Below, one piece after another: positions 17,765 through 26,514 of a stretch of DNA of 64,000 nt. This DNA is from Salipaludibacillus agaradhaerens. GTDB taxonomy: Bacteria > Bacillota > Bacilli > Bacillales > Salisediminibacteriaceae. The DNA lies in the NCBI RefSeq assembly GCF_002019735.1, contig NZ_KV917378.1, positions 677,869 to 741,868 on the forward strand. The letters run 5' to 3'. The notes under the pieces are model-generated. The model was not told the DNA's origin. It made no database searches and saw nothing but the letters and a program-made list of their open reading frames with translations. Both the position numbers and the translations under genes were made by a program. The number at the start of each line of letters is the position of its first letter. Positions within the stretch are counted from its first letter, which is position 1.

Positions 17765-18505
17765 CTACTTAACAACCGGTGTGTTTTCATTTTGTTCTCG
17801 TTTAAGTCGTCGCCTGTAAATAATAGCTGATAGGTTGATGCTTATTTCATATAGCAAAATTAAAGGAATTATCACGAGCACATCAGAAATAAAATCCGGT
17901 GGTGAAATGACGACACTCACGACAACAATAGCAAAATAAGCATATTTTCGATTTTTCTTCATGGCTGCCGGCGTCATCATCCCCACACTTGTTAAAAACA
18001 TAATAACAAGAGGCATTTCAAACAAAATACTAAACGGCACTGTCATCCTTAGAACAAATTGAAAGTACTTATCTGCAGTTAGCATAATTTCAAACGTCCC
18101 TGTACCTAACTCTAATAAAAAATTAAGTACGAGTGGCATAACAACAAAATAACCGAAAGCTAATCCGCCAATAAATAATAAAAAAGAAGCAGGTATGTAT
18201 AAAGCAGTAACTTTTCTTTCTTTAACTGTTAACGCAGGCTTTACAAAAAGCCAGATTTGAAGCACCACCACAGGTACAGTTAAGGCAAGAGCAATGACCG
18301 CTGCCAACGAAAAATATATAACCACAATATCTAAAGGGCCTAACACAGCTAGAGGCATATCTAACCCATGTGTGAACCAACCATATATGTCTCTGATAAA
18401 AATGAACACACTTATAAATATCAAAAGGAAAGCAGTGAGTATAATTAAAATTCGTTTACGCAATTCTTCTAAATGGTCAAGAACATTCATATTTTCTTCT
18501 GTCAT
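17765..18505 (-). CDS. tatC: twin-arginine translocase subunit TatC
   Basis: This 246-aa protein has six membrane helices and the TatC hallmarks: the N-terminal MNVLDHLEELRKRI before helix 1, the conserved Glu in FEMPLVIMFL around residue 160, and the ISPPD loop near 197. TatC is the receptor of the Tat pathway, which exports folded proteins carrying twin-arginine signals. tatA lies 75 bp upstream on the same strand. The pair is a minimal TatAC system, as in other Bacillaceae. I see no obvious Tat substrate gene next to it. The ATG follows AAGGAGAGT. Confidence 0.92.
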   Translation of the reverse strand: MTEENMNVLDHLEELRKRILIILTAFLLIFISVFIFIRDIYGWFTHGLDMPLAVLGPLDIVVIYFSLAAVIALALTVPVVVLQIWLFVKPALTVKERKVTALYIPASFLLFIGGLAFGYFVVMPLVLNFLLELGTGTFEIMLTADKYFQFVLRMTVPFSILFEMPLVIMFLTSVGMMTPAAMKKNRKYAYFAIVVVSVVISPPDFISDVLVIIPLILLYEISINLSAIIYRRRLKREQNENTPVVK

Positions 18506-18580
18506 ACTGGACTCTCCTTAAATACGACAAAGATGTCAGATAGATCTCACCTCACATCTCTCTACAATCTACTCTCATGA

Positions 18581-18766
18581 CTAATCGTTTTTACGATCAT
18601 GATTTGTCTCGTCATCTTCTTTAGTTAGCTCTTTTGTGGAATTTTTAAATTCTTTGAGTGTTTGTCCCATTGCTTTACCGATTTCAGGTAATTTTTTCGG
18701 TCCAAAAATAACTAAAGCGATGACCAATATTAATAAAAGGCTAGGGATGCCAATATTAGATAACAT
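18581..18766 (-). CDS. tatA: twin-arginine translocase subunit TatA
   Basis: The 61-aa product has the TatA layout: a short extracellular N-terminus, one membrane helix ([17 protein letters not shown]), the [14 protein letters not shown] hinge and an amphipathic helix [11 protein letters not shown], then a charged tail. It forms the pore with TatC. An upstream extension to 18844 is open but not TatA-like; the ATG at 18766 gives the family length. The ribosome site GAGAGGGG lies inside an inverted repeat (18773-18823), so translation may be controlled. Confidence 0.9.
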   Translation of the reverse strand: MLSNIGIPSLLLILVIALVIFGPKKLPEIGKAMGQTLKEFKNSTKELTKEDDETNHDRKND

Positions 18767-18772
18767 ACAATT

Positions 18773-18823
18773 AAAACCCCTCTCGACAGAATTTCTTACT
18801 CTCTGTCTATTATAAGGGGTTTT
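18773..18823 (-). promoter_or_regulatory. inverted repeat over the tatA promoter and ribosome binding site
   Basis: On the minus strand, AAAACCCCT (18823-18815) pairs with AGGGGTTTT (18781-18773), and an inner GACAGA pairs with TCTGTC. The 3' arm is the tatA Shine-Dalgarno sequence. A perfect TATAAT (18814-18809) sits between the arms. Either an upstream promoter makes an RNA that hides the ribosome site, or TATAAT is the -10 box and only the inner stem is transcribed. Confidence 0.5.
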
Positions 18824-18862
18824 AACGTATTTTACTATGGACATGTTAAAATCATTTTAAAA

Positions 18863-19234
18863 TTACTTACTTATAGAGAATCCTTCTAATAACTCATCGA
18901 TAGGAACTCCTTTTCCATAACCGATACCGTCACCTTCTCTAACCGTGACATCTACAGTGCTTACAGATTTACCGGTAAAGTTCCATTCATCAATCACATC
19001 ATTTGACTCTTCTGCACTATCTTCAATTGTGGTAACTTCATCCTTTTCAATCTCTTCAACGATTATTTCATCATCTTCAACAACACCGTAAGATGGCATT
19101 TCTAACGCTTCATCCGCCTCTTCAATTGCTTCAGAATTGGAAGCACTATCGCTACTAAACATAAATGATAATAATACTCCCCATACAGAAACCATTAGAA
19201 CGCTCAATACACCTAAGGTAAGCCATTTTTTCAT
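18863..19234 (-). CDS. exported or membrane-anchored acidic protein, unknown
   Basis: The protein of about 123 aa starts with a basic residue pair and a hydrophobic helix (residues 5-26) ending SFMFSSDSAS, which is a signal anchor or signal peptide. A very acidic stretch follows (about 40-85). The C-terminal third carries VDVTVREGDGIGYGKGVPIDELLEG. There is no lipobox cysteine. The ATG at 19234 is preceded by AGAAAGAG at 8 bases and is preferred over the GTG at 19243. It lies 97 bp upstream of tatA on the same strand, but its job and any link to Tat are unknown. Confidence 0.6.
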   Translation of the reverse strand: MKKWLTLGVLSVLMVSVWGVLLSFMFSSDSASNSEAIEEADEALEMPSYGVVEDDEIIVEEIEKDEVTTIEDSAEESNDVIDEWNFTGKSVSTVDVTVREGDGIGYGKGVPIDELLEGFSISK

Positions 19235-19607
19235 TGTCATCACTCTTTCTCACATATTCTCTCTTAATAGCATTTTATTGTACGTAATTAATCAACTATA
19301 AAGTGTATAATTCATTTCTTTAGTTAAACATGACTTAATACATTAACAACAACTTTTATACTACACTCTATGACTACTCTTATATCTTTTGTATCATATA
19401 AGTTAAGCATAGTTCAAGGTGAAATTCTTTCTAAATAGTCATTAAGTTACTTGTTAACGCTATCATTCGTTGATGTATAAGTATAAAATAAAAATTAGGA
19501 CTTTATACCTTATCCACTGAGTTGATAGGTAATACTACCTGATGTCTACCAAACATTTTGTTAGCACTATCTGATTTAGTCTATTTTGATCAGTTTGTGA
19601 AGTTCAA
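19235..19607. other. divergent intergenic region
   Basis: About 370 AT-rich bases between the leftward exported-protein gene and the rightward TelA unit. No gene is supported. The plus-strand promoter for telA is listed separately. Confidence 0.4.
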
Positions 19608-19636
19608 TTGTGTCATTCGTTTGATACCTGTATAAT
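19608..19636 (+). promoter_or_regulatory. promoter of the TelA operon
   Basis: TTGTGT at 19608 and TATAAT at 19631-19636 are separated by 17 bp. A second TATAAT-like box follows near 19651. The gene start is about 98 bp downstream. Confidence 0.55.
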
Positions 19637-19733
19637 TTAGGGTAGTGATAGTATATAATTGAAACTTTAATGCGTTTAACTCGTAAATAATGTGATAAGG
19701 TGACTCTTCCTCAAAAAAATGGAGGTATATATT

Positions 19734-20786
19734 ATGAATGATAATAATAAATTTGATTCTACTGAAAATGACACAAACTTGACACCGTTACAATCATCAA
19801 GACAAGAGTCTGACCATACCAGTACAGAGACAGAGCAAAATATCCATGATATTTTAAACTCGATCGGTAAGCTTGGCGCCCAAGAACAAGAGAAAGCTGG
19901 TGAATCTCTTGAAGCATTAAAACGCCCTGTCAGCGATATGATGAATGAACCAAACCACGATTTACCTGAACAGCTTTCAAAATTAAAAGAAGTAGTTGGT
20001 GAACTTGAACCTAATTATTTACAAGAAGGACGATTCAAGCAATTTCTAACAAAATTGATCCGTCGAAGCCCCGTTGAGAAATATGCTCAAAAATATCAAT
20101 CCATTGAGAGTGAAGTAGAGACTATTATTGAGGCTTTATTACACGGAAAAGATCGCTTACAAGAAGACACAGTTATGCTCCATCAATTAAAAGGGGTTGC
20201 TCGAGAAAGAATCAAAGGATTAAACGAACAAATACAAGTTGGTAAAGAACTGAATATCATGCTTGAGAAGGAATTAGCAAAGGAAGAGTGGCAAGAAGAT
20301 CCTACCCCTATACAAAAAGGACAACAGAAAGTTTTAACAAGAGTTAAAAATATGCAACAGGCCGTACTTGTTCTCCAACAATCATTAGCTTCTGTCGATA
20401 TTATTGTTGAGAACAATGAAAAATTAGAAGAAGCTATTTTTAATGCGATCACTATGACAAAAAACATTATTACAGTGACTGCTTCCATTCAATTATCTCT
20501 CAGCAATCAGAAAAAAGTCATTGATGCTGTCCAGAATGTTAACAAAACAACGGAATCCATGTTACTTAATAACGCAGAAATGCTTAAATCCAATACTGAA
20601 GAAACACTAAAAACCCTTGAAGAACCGGCTGTAGCGATGGAAACTTTCAAAAAAGCATACGAGGATGTATATTCAGCTATCGAGATGACTGAACAATCCA
20701 ATGAACGAATTATTGAATCAAGTAAAAAATTTATTACTGAAATGGAGCAGCTTAATGATCAAATGGAACGTAAGCTGTTAAATTAG
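19734..20786 (+). CDS. TelA-family protein (toxic anion resistance family)
   Basis: This 350-aa soluble helical protein belongs to the TelA/YaaN/YceH family, members of which are linked to tellurite resistance and envelope-peptide stress. A variable acidic N-terminus (1-45) precedes a long, mostly coiled-coil body with the family segment FLTKLIRRSPVEKYAQKYQ near residue 105. The repeated MLEKEL and AITMTKNIITVTASIQLSLSN helices towards the C-terminus are also typical. No membrane helix is seen. The ATG at 19734 is preceded by GGAGG; the earlier ATG at 19719 overlaps that site. The next gene starts 15 bp later and should be co-transcribed. Biochemical function is not known for the family. Confidence 0.85.
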   Translation: MNDNNKFDSTENDTNLTPLQSSRQESDHTSTETEQNIHDILNSIGKLGAQEQEKAGESLEALKRPVSDMMNEPNHDLPEQLSKLKEVVGELEPNYLQEGRFKQFLTKLIRRSPVEKYAQKYQSIESEVETIIEALLHGKDRLQEDTVMLHQLKGVARERIKGLNEQIQVGKELNIMLEKELAKEEWQEDPTPIQKGQQKVLTRVKNMQQAVLVLQQSLASVDIIVENNEKLEEAIFNAITMTKNIITVTASIQLSLSNQKKVIDAVQNVNKTTESMLLNNAEMLKSNTEETLKTLEEPAVAMETFKKAYEDVYSAIEMTEQSNERIIESSKKFITEMEQLNDQMERKLLN

Positions 20787-20801
20787 AAAGGTAAATGCGG
20801 G

Positions 20802-21743
20802 GTGAAACGAGTGAACTGGCGTGAAAGATTGTGGGAGCAAAATTGGCTTCTTCCTCTCCTTCCTAACTATATGAAACCTTTAAATGAGCCGGCTTTAATG
20901 AACGAACACACAAAAGAATTCGTTTATGAGGCAGAAGAATTTATATCAGATCTTGCTGCGCTGACAGAGCTCCCCCGCTTAAATAAAACATTTAAGCGTA
21001 GTATTCAGGGTTTTAGTTTTAAAATAAAAATTAAGCAAAAGAAAATTCATGCTGAATTCCTGGATACGAATAAATCGTCCTCAACGATTAAAAAAAGAGT
21101 TTACATTACAAGCTATCGAAAAAATGTAAAAATGGAAAACGGCTTTGGCAAAATTATCGATTCTACCATTTACTATCAGTATAATGGTAAAACCATTGTC
21201 AGAAACATTAGAAAACATCCTTTTTTTCAATCCTTATTCCACCATATTCATAGACTGGATTTATCACTATCAGGAGAAAATATAAAGCTTGAAGAAATAA
21301 AAAATCAAACTAACTTTACTCAAGAACAACAGCTTTCTCCTGCAACAGATGACAAGTCACAAATAAAAGCACTTCTTTCGTCTGCTGAGCATACGTTTGA
21401 CTATTATAAAGAAATTAATTTGACAACAGAAAAGGCTTTACAAGAACTCCTTCGCGAACTACGACGGTGCGGAGAGGAGTATCACTTATTAGACATAGAA
21501 GAAAAACACCACATGAAACGCATGATTCAACATGACTTGCCCAATTTACTTAAAACCTATGACTCGCTAAATGCCTCACAAAAACAAGAAAAATACGAAG
21601 AAACAGTGCGAACGATTAAACAAATGGCATCTTACTTGCAACGTCAAGCAAATGATTTACAATCGACCAGAATGGATCGCATGAATCATCTGTTAAAACT
21701 AAATGAACTCAGATACAACTCAGAAGACCAGTCAAACAGTTAA
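20802..21743 (+). CDS. TelA-associated protein, XpaC-like C-terminal region
   Basis: This 313-aa soluble protein is encoded 15 bp after the TelA gene. Residues 1-130 include a beta-rich basic part (FKIKIKQKKIHAEF, KKRVYITSYRK). The C-terminal half (about 185-305) is helical, and the segment HDLPNLLKTYDSL followed by KYEETVRTIKQM resembles the XpaC family that accompanies TelA/YaaN genes. I base the call on that context and a weak resemblance. The GTG at 20802 or the GTG at 20811 (better spaced from GCGGGGTG) could be the start. A strong bidirectional terminator follows. The function of the N-terminal part is unknown. Confidence 0.65.
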   Translation: MKRVNWRERLWEQNWLLPLLPNYMKPLNEPALMNEHTKEFVYEAEEFISDLAALTELPRLNKTFKRSIQGFSFKIKIKQKKIHAEFLDTNKSSSTIKKRVYITSYRKNVKMENGFGKIIDSTIYYQYNGKTIVRNIRKHPFFQSLFHHIHRLDLSLSGENIKLEEIKNQTNFTQEQQLSPATDDKSQIKALLSSAEHTFDYYKEINLTTEKALQELLRELRRCGEEYHLLDIEEKHHMKRMIQHDLPNLLKTYDSLNASQKQEKYEETVRTIKQMASYLQRQANDLQSTRMDRMNHLLKLNELRYNSEDQSNS

Positions 21744-21765
21744 AGTTTCACACTATACGAGACAC

Positions 21766-21806
21766 AAAAACAGCCCCCATTTTTAAGAAGTGAGGGGGCT
21801 GTTTTT
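21766..21806. terminator. bidirectional terminator between the TelA operon and rsgI
   Basis: AAAACAGCCCCC and GGGGGCTGTTTT form a strong stem, with T runs on both strands. It serves the convergent TelA and sigI-rsgI units. Confidence 0.92.
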
Positions 21807-21828
21807 GTTATGTTATCTATTTTAGGTG

Positions 21829-22581
21829 CTATTTAATAACGGTCACATCCGTTAGCTCCTCTAATGGAACCCCCGTTAAATCAATAAGCTCGTTAACTGA
21901 ATATTGCTCACTTAATGAATCATCAAACACATCTTGATTATAATATGATAATAGCAACATCTTAAGAGGAGAAACCGCTTGTTTTCTCGCTTTTTCCACT
22001 AATTCATCCTCTACATAAACAGAATAAATCGATAACCCCATCTCATTTGATAAGTCAGACGACCAATCCCCTATTTGATTTGTTATGACAGGATCATTAA
22101 AAGCACGTGGAGATGTTAAATAAACGGAGCTTGTGTCGTTTAATATTCCTTGTTCATATCCCTCTTCTAGAATAATGTTCGTGGCACGACTAACATTCAT
22201 TCCTTTAAAAGAGGCATCGATATCTGCTAATAACGTTTCACCTTCTCTATCATAGCTTGACGTGTATAACACTTCATATTCTTCATTTACAGCCATTTCA
22301 ATACTTGGATTCATATCAAGTAAAATAATCCCGTGAACTTTTGAAGGTTGGACTAGAGGCCATAATGGCAGGAACAATAATAGAATAAGCGTAAATGCTA
22401 AAGGCATACTATATAGCTTTTTATCCACTATACGATAAAAGGAATATAAAGGAAAAGAAGAAAATTCTACTTCTTCCCCTACATGTGCATGTTCGTCAGG
22501 TTTGGCACGAATAAATTCACCGTCTTTTGTCATGACGACAATGTGCCTGTTCCTGACTTCCATCACGACCCCTTTTTTCAT
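21829..22581 (-). CDS. rsgI: anti-sigma-I factor RsgI
   Basis: This 250-aa protein has the RsgI layout. A cytosolic N-terminal RsgI_N domain (residues 1-52, GVVMEVRNRHIVVMTKDGEF) binds sigma-I. One membrane helix follows (about 58-77). The conserved extracytoplasmic segment starts with VHGIILLDMNPSIEMAVN and carries the remaining 150 residues. Clostridial RsgI proteins add sugar-binding modules; this one has none and is the short Bacillus form. The ATG follows the sigI stop directly (TAAATG), so the two are translationally coupled. In B. subtilis the pair responds to heat and envelope stress. Confidence 0.9.
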   Translation of the reverse strand: MKKGVVMEVRNRHIVVMTKDGEFIRAKPDEHAHVGEEVEFSSFPLYSFYRIVDKKLYSMPLAFTLILLLFLPLWPLVQPSKVHGIILLDMNPSIEMAVNEEYEVLYTSSYDREGETLLADIDASFKGMNVSRATNIILEEGYEQGILNDTSSVYLTSPRAFNDPVITNQIGDWSSDLSNEMGLSIYSVYVEDELVEKARKQAVSPLKMLLLSYYNQDVFDDSLSEQYSVNELIDLTGVPLEELTDVTVIK

Positions 22582-23322
22582 TTATAACCACTCCCTCAAA
22601 TAATCCTTCAAGTACTTATAATCTTCGAGAAGCACAATAACAAGAGCGATAATATATTTTCTATTTCTCTCTATTGTTTTTCTACTCATGGTCATGTATT
22701 TCATAAGCTGTTTAACTGGCAAACGTTTCTTAAGCATCAGTGAGGAGAGAACCTCTTCTTCTTGAATAATGATTTTTGCAATATTCACCATATTCATTCT
22801 AGCATCTTGATGTTTCGGACATTGATCTGCTACTTCAGTTAAGCTGATACCAAATGTATGCAACTTACTCTTAAAATGATTGATTTCTTCACGTCTTAAA
22901 TCATTTTCAAGTTGTTTATAGTAGTCTTGAAATGAAGCTGAAATCTCTGCAACGTTTTCCATATTTTCTTTGTCATCTTCCTTAAAGTCAAAAGAGAGCG
23001 ACGTTCTTCTACGTTGTTCCATTCGTATGTAATCAATAACACGTCGCCTAATAACAAGGTTGGCAAAGGATAAAAACGAACTCCCTTTATCTGATGAATA
23101 TTGATGAATGGCTTCGCTAAAGGCAATTAAAGCGATACTAAACTCATCATCAGTATCTGGGTTAATAAACCTTTTACACACTCCTGCTGTCACTTTTCTT
23201 ATAAATGGAATATATTGATTAATGAATTCACTTTCTTGTTCAACATTACCTGACTGTATTAATTCGATTGTATTATTTATTTGCTCATTATAATCTGGCT
23301 TAGCTAAAAGACGCTTTAGCAC
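22582..23322 (-). CDS. sigI: RNA polymerase sigma factor SigI
   Basis: The protein of about 246 aa belongs to the SigI group of sigma-70 factors. Region 2 is recognisable (INQYIPFIRKVTAGVCKRF, DEFSIALIAFSEAIHQYSSDKGSSFLSFANLVIRRRVIDYIR in overlapping pieces). The C-terminal SigI domain contains MSRKTIERNRKYIIAL and ends DYKYLKDYLREW. The GTG at 23322, 8 bases after GCGGGGTG, fits the family start better than the TTG at 23346. A candidate sigma-I promoter lies 33 bp upstream, which would give autoregulation as in B. subtilis. rsgI follows immediately and should hold the factor at the membrane. Confidence 0.93.
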   Translation of the reverse strand: MLKRLLAKPDYNEQINNTIELIQSGNVEQESEFINQYIPFIRKVTAGVCKRFINPDTDDEFSIALIAFSEAIHQYSSDKGSSFLSFANLVIRRRVIDYIRMEQRRRTSLSFDFKEDDKENMENVAEISASFQDYYKQLENDLRREEINHFKSKLHTFGISLTEVADQCPKHQDARMNMVNIAKIIIQEEEVLSSLMLKKRLPVKQLMKYMTMSRKTIERNRKYIIALVIVLLEDYKYLKDYLREWL

Positions 23323-23354
23323 AGGAAACACCCCGCATGTGTTCAAAATTATTA

Positions 23355-23383
23355 TTCGGCCCTACCCTTTTTTTTAAGGGGGG
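23355..23383 (-). promoter_or_regulatory. candidate sigma-I promoter of sigI-rsgI
   Basis: On the minus strand, CCCCCC (23383-23378) and CGAA (23358-23355) are separated by 19 bp. They resemble the C-rich -35 and CGAA -10 elements reported for sigma-I promoters. The -10 box is 33 bp before the GTG start. Confidence 0.5.
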
Positions 23384-23758
23384 CATTTAAACATCATAAC
23401 GATTAATTATTTATCTGACAGGGGACGTTTCTCCTAACTATCAATTACATTTTAATGTTAGGCGCTTTACAAACGGATGACGATTCACTACAATAATAGC
23501 AATATTGTGTGGTTAGAGGGACAAAAATCCTTGCTATATATATCATGAAACGGTGTCGAAAGAACTGTAACACTTGTAATATACTGTTAACAATTAGATA
23601 TAAGAACTATGACTAATGGCATGTAAGCCTTTTTGTAAGTTTCCTCCATCCTCTTAATGAGGGCATGGTTTTGTTAGTTTGTTACAGTCAGAACAGTAAA
23701 TATTAAAGCTTTTACGCAAATAACACATGAAAATTCATGATATGCTCATGTTTTTAGA
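23384..23758. other. divergent intergenic region between sigI and the next gene
   Basis: About 375 bases. CCTAAC at 23434 and GTTAGG near 23457 form a small inverted repeat. A weak hairpin with TTTTGTT follows near 23655-23685 on the plus strand. No gene is supported. Confidence 0.4.
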
Positions 23759-23788
23759 TTGATGGCTTCATCAGTTAGATAGTATACT
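23759..23788 (+). promoter_or_regulatory. promoter of the gene at 23897
   Basis: TTGATG at 23759 and TATACT at 23783-23788 are separated by 18 bp, about 108 bp before the start codon. Confidence 0.5.
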
Positions 23789-23896
23789 ATGAAGAGATAT
23801 CTCTTTGAGCGTAAAATTACACAAGCAAAGTATTGCTAACATCATGCCGATCATTGTGTAAACATAGGGATGAATGAAATTAGGAGTGGAATTAAT

Positions 23897-24865
23897 ATGA
23901 ATAGACAAGAAGCTAAGGCAATGATTGGAAAATATATTGCGGTCAATGAAGGTAATAAAGGAACGTATGTGGGACAATTATTAGACGTTATGACCCCTCC
24001 ACAATCCACGTGGGAAGGAATTGTTCGTATAACTGGCGTATTAACAATCCCCTCTTTAGATGGTAGTGATACACTTGACACTATTAATTTGCTTTTTGAT
24101 GAAAATGAAAAGATTAAAGTTTCTGGCCGTAAACTTACACCTTTAGATAAACCGTTTAATGGCTCCTTTAACGAATCATTTGCAATTGCTCTTAAAGAAG
24201 CATGGGATATAGCTCAAGATGAAAATAGTCATTATGAGAAAAGGATGTCATTTTTACAACAAGAATTAAGAAAATTAAATGCTGAGCATCTCATTTATGA
24301 GAATGCTTTCGTCTATTATCAATTAGTCAAAAAAGGAAGAAAGCTTTACATTTATGATGAAAAGAAACGTGAATCCCTCTCATTAGAAGGGTGTCCGTTT
24401 GAATTTGAAATAAAAGTGAATAATGAGTGGGAAACAGCTTATTACAAAAAAGGATTTACGTTTGAAACGATATCACACGATAAAATTGAATTAAAACACG
24501 GCTCTACCGTGAGACTCAATAAAGCACAGTTTGACCCCTACAAAATTTTACTAAATGAGTTAGATGAACCTTCGTTAAATGCACTAGAACGTGGATTAGA
24601 AAAACTAGGAATTGAACATGAAAATTCAGTATATTGCCATAACTCTCTACTAATTCATTTGCTTAGTTCATTTAACCAATCATTCTTTTCAGGCGTTAAT
24701 TTTATCTCTTATGCCACAGAAACAAATCAATATGTCGTTCAACATCATTATGAAAGAACGATGCGTGATGATGAGGCTGACATTACCTTTGACAGATTTG
24801 AATTTACTTCTGATAAAGGAGAAAGAGTCTTAACAACTTATGCAACACAATTATCGAATGATTAA
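23897..24865 (+). CDS. uncharacterised cytosolic protein (possibly DUF2777)
   Basis: The protein of about 322 aa has no membrane helix or signal peptide. The N-terminal 70 residues (AKAMIGKYIAVNEGNKGTYV onward) look like a beta-barrel module. A helical linker around residues 95-140 follows, then a basic beta-rich middle, a short helical part (SLNALERGLEKLG) and an acidic end. The N-terminus reminds me of the Bacillus-specific DUF2777 group, but I am not certain. The ATG at 23897 with AGGAG upstream is preferred over the ATG at 23870. It is a single gene, and no function can be given. Confidence 0.65.
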   Translation: MNRQEAKAMIGKYIAVNEGNKGTYVGQLLDVMTPPQSTWEGIVRITGVLTIPSLDGSDTLDTINLLFDENEKIKVSGRKLTPLDKPFNGSFNESFAIALKEAWDIAQDENSHYEKRMSFLQQELRKLNAEHLIYENAFVYYQLVKKGRKLYIYDEKKRESLSLEGCPFEFEIKVNNEWETAYYKKGFTFETISHDKIELKHGSTVRLNKAQFDPYKILLNELDEPSLNALERGLEKLGIEHENSVYCHNSLLIHLLSSFNQSFFSGVNFISYATETNQYVVQHHYERTMRDDEADITFDRFEFTSDKGERVLTTYATQLSND

Positions 24866-24913
24866 ACCGTTAATTTTACTTTCACTATAATAAAATAATA
24901 AATGGAAAAATAA

Positions 24914-24950
24914 AACATCAGATCTCATCGACGAGGCCTGATGTTTTTTT
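24914..24950. terminator. bidirectional terminator
   Basis: ACATCAG and CTGATGT, with an inner CTC/GAG pair, form a hairpin with TTTTTTT on the plus strand and TTTTATTTTT on the minus strand. It separates the convergent genes ending at 24865 and 24952. Confidence 0.9.
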
Positions 24951-24951
24951 A

Positions 24952-26514
24952 TTATTCTCTTTTCATCTCTTCATACGAATACCATCCATAGCTTTTTTCC
25001 ATCTGTTCATGACTAACATGACGCATTGTAAAAGTTTTTCCAAGCACCGTTGTTAATACTGAGACACTTAATGTATGAAGATTGTCTAGCTTCTGCAAAG
25101 GATGTTGAGAAGAACTCATATCCTGAATTCTCTTCTTTGGTAAATAAACTTCTGTCTTAGCGATTGTTCGTGTTTTTAAACAAAGCATATACTCGTTATG
25201 ACAGATACCTGCCGTTTTAAACTGGGCAAATCCAATACTAGCTCCAACTATCGGTAACACAAAAGCGAGCCACCCATATGGCAAATAATAAGTTGTTACT
25301 GCGGCTACAATTAGGCTAGGAATAGCTAATCTGATCATGTAGCGTCTCAAACTTTCTTTAGGAAGGCTTTCATAATTAGGAGAAATGGCAAACTCAGGTA
25401 CCGTCTGTTCTAATATATATTTTACTTCGTTGCGTTTACACAAAGGGACTAAAATCGTAGACAAATCTTCGTCTTTCGTACCTCCGCCTGCACTTTCAAC
25501 ATAAATAGAAACGACATTGAACAGTTGTCGCATAGGGCTCTGAACAAGTCTCACACCGGTTATTCTAGCTGCATTTAATGTCAACTGCCTTTGTTCGAGC
25601 ACGCCTCGAGAAATATGGATATCGTTTCCTTGTTTCTTTAAAATAAAATAACCATATTTCAACATCGTTCCGACTAACGTAAACAACCATGCTGTAAATA
25701 GAATCACTAAAAGTAAAGAGGCAATTAAAAGAATACTGGAATGAACGAACCATCCAATCACGTGATCTAATAACCATTCTGGAAGTAATTGTGGGAGCTG
25801 TGATACAACTGCTGCCAAAAAGGTTGCAGCGATACCAACCCCACTAGACGTTAACGCGGCCAAAATCAAACGTCTCGTTCCAAGCTCCCATTTAAAATCT
25901 ACTTGTTCTTCTACCTCTTCCCTTTCCTCAATCAGATCATCACTCACTATTGTTTGAGAGGTCACATTGTGACTGTCATGCTCCTCATCAGGGACAAACA
26001 TACTCTCGTCCTCAGCGTGGGGAAATGTTGCTATATGTTGCTCATGCTCCATAGTATGACTAATAGGCGTGGTTTTCTTTTTTAATAACTGTTTTTTTAT
26101 TCTTTGAGCTTCTTCTCTTTTTAATGCTACAAGACTAAACTCTGGCTCACTACCACCGCCAGCAGTTTCAATACGGAGCTCCACGAGACGAAACAATCTC
26201 TGAATAATGTTCGCGTTTATATCTATGCTCTGGATACGTTCTTTCCTTATAAATCGATTTTTGCGAAAAATAAGGCCCTTTTTTATTAACAGCTCCTCCT
26301 CTTGAAGGTTATAGTAAAATTTCCACCAACTAACAAATCCACTATACAGAGCTATGAATAAAATTGCCGAAAAAAAGATGAGATAAAATAAGGATGTGTA
26401 CGCCTGAGTCTGACCAAAAATAAGTACGGCAATGAGAGAAACAACGATTTCTTTAAGGCTACTAAGAAAACTAATAAAAATAGCAGCAGGATGTTGTCTT
26501 TTCCAACTATTCAT
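24952..26514 (-). CDS. ydbT: bacterial PH-domain membrane protein YdbT
   Basis: This 520-aa membrane protein has paired hydrophobic helices around residues 12-65, 215-290 and 385-420. They separate copies of the bacterial PH (bPH_2) domain; the repeats are visible in EEELLIKKGLIFRKNRFIRKERIQSID and again in ISRGVLEQRQLTLNAARITGVR (given in pieces), each with a Q/R-I-Q-xID pattern. In B. subtilis ydbST belongs to the sigma-W regulon and protects against bacteriocin-type peptides; that role is inferred here. The start overlaps ydbS by 8 bp. The acidic cytosolic insert at 145-205 is unusually long. A bidirectional terminator follows. Confidence 0.85.
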   Translation of the reverse strand: MNSWKRQHPAAIFISFLSSLKEIVVSLIAVLIFGQTQAYTSLFYLIFFSAILFIALYSGFVSWWKFYYNLQEEELLIKKGLIFRKNRFIRKERIQSIDINANIIQRLFRLVELRIETAGGGSEPEFSLVALKREEAQRIKKQLLKKKTTPISHTMEHEQHIATFPHAEDESMFVPDEEHDSHNVTSQTIVSDDLIEEREEVEEQVDFKWELGTRRLILAALTSSGVGIAATFLAAVVSQLPQLLPEWLLDHVIGWFVHSSILLIASLLLVILFTAWLFTLVGTMLKYGYFILKKQGNDIHISRGVLEQRQLTLNAARITGVRLVQSPMRQLFNVVSIYVESAGGGTKDEDLSTILVPLCKRNEVKYILEQTVPEFAISPNYESLPKESLRRYMIRLAIPSLIVAAVTTYYLPYGWLAFVLPIVGASIGFAQFKTAGICHNEYMLCLKTRTIAKTEVYLPKKRIQDMSSSQHPLQKLDNLHTLSVSVLTTVLGKTFTMRHVSHEQMEKSYGWYSYEEMKRE

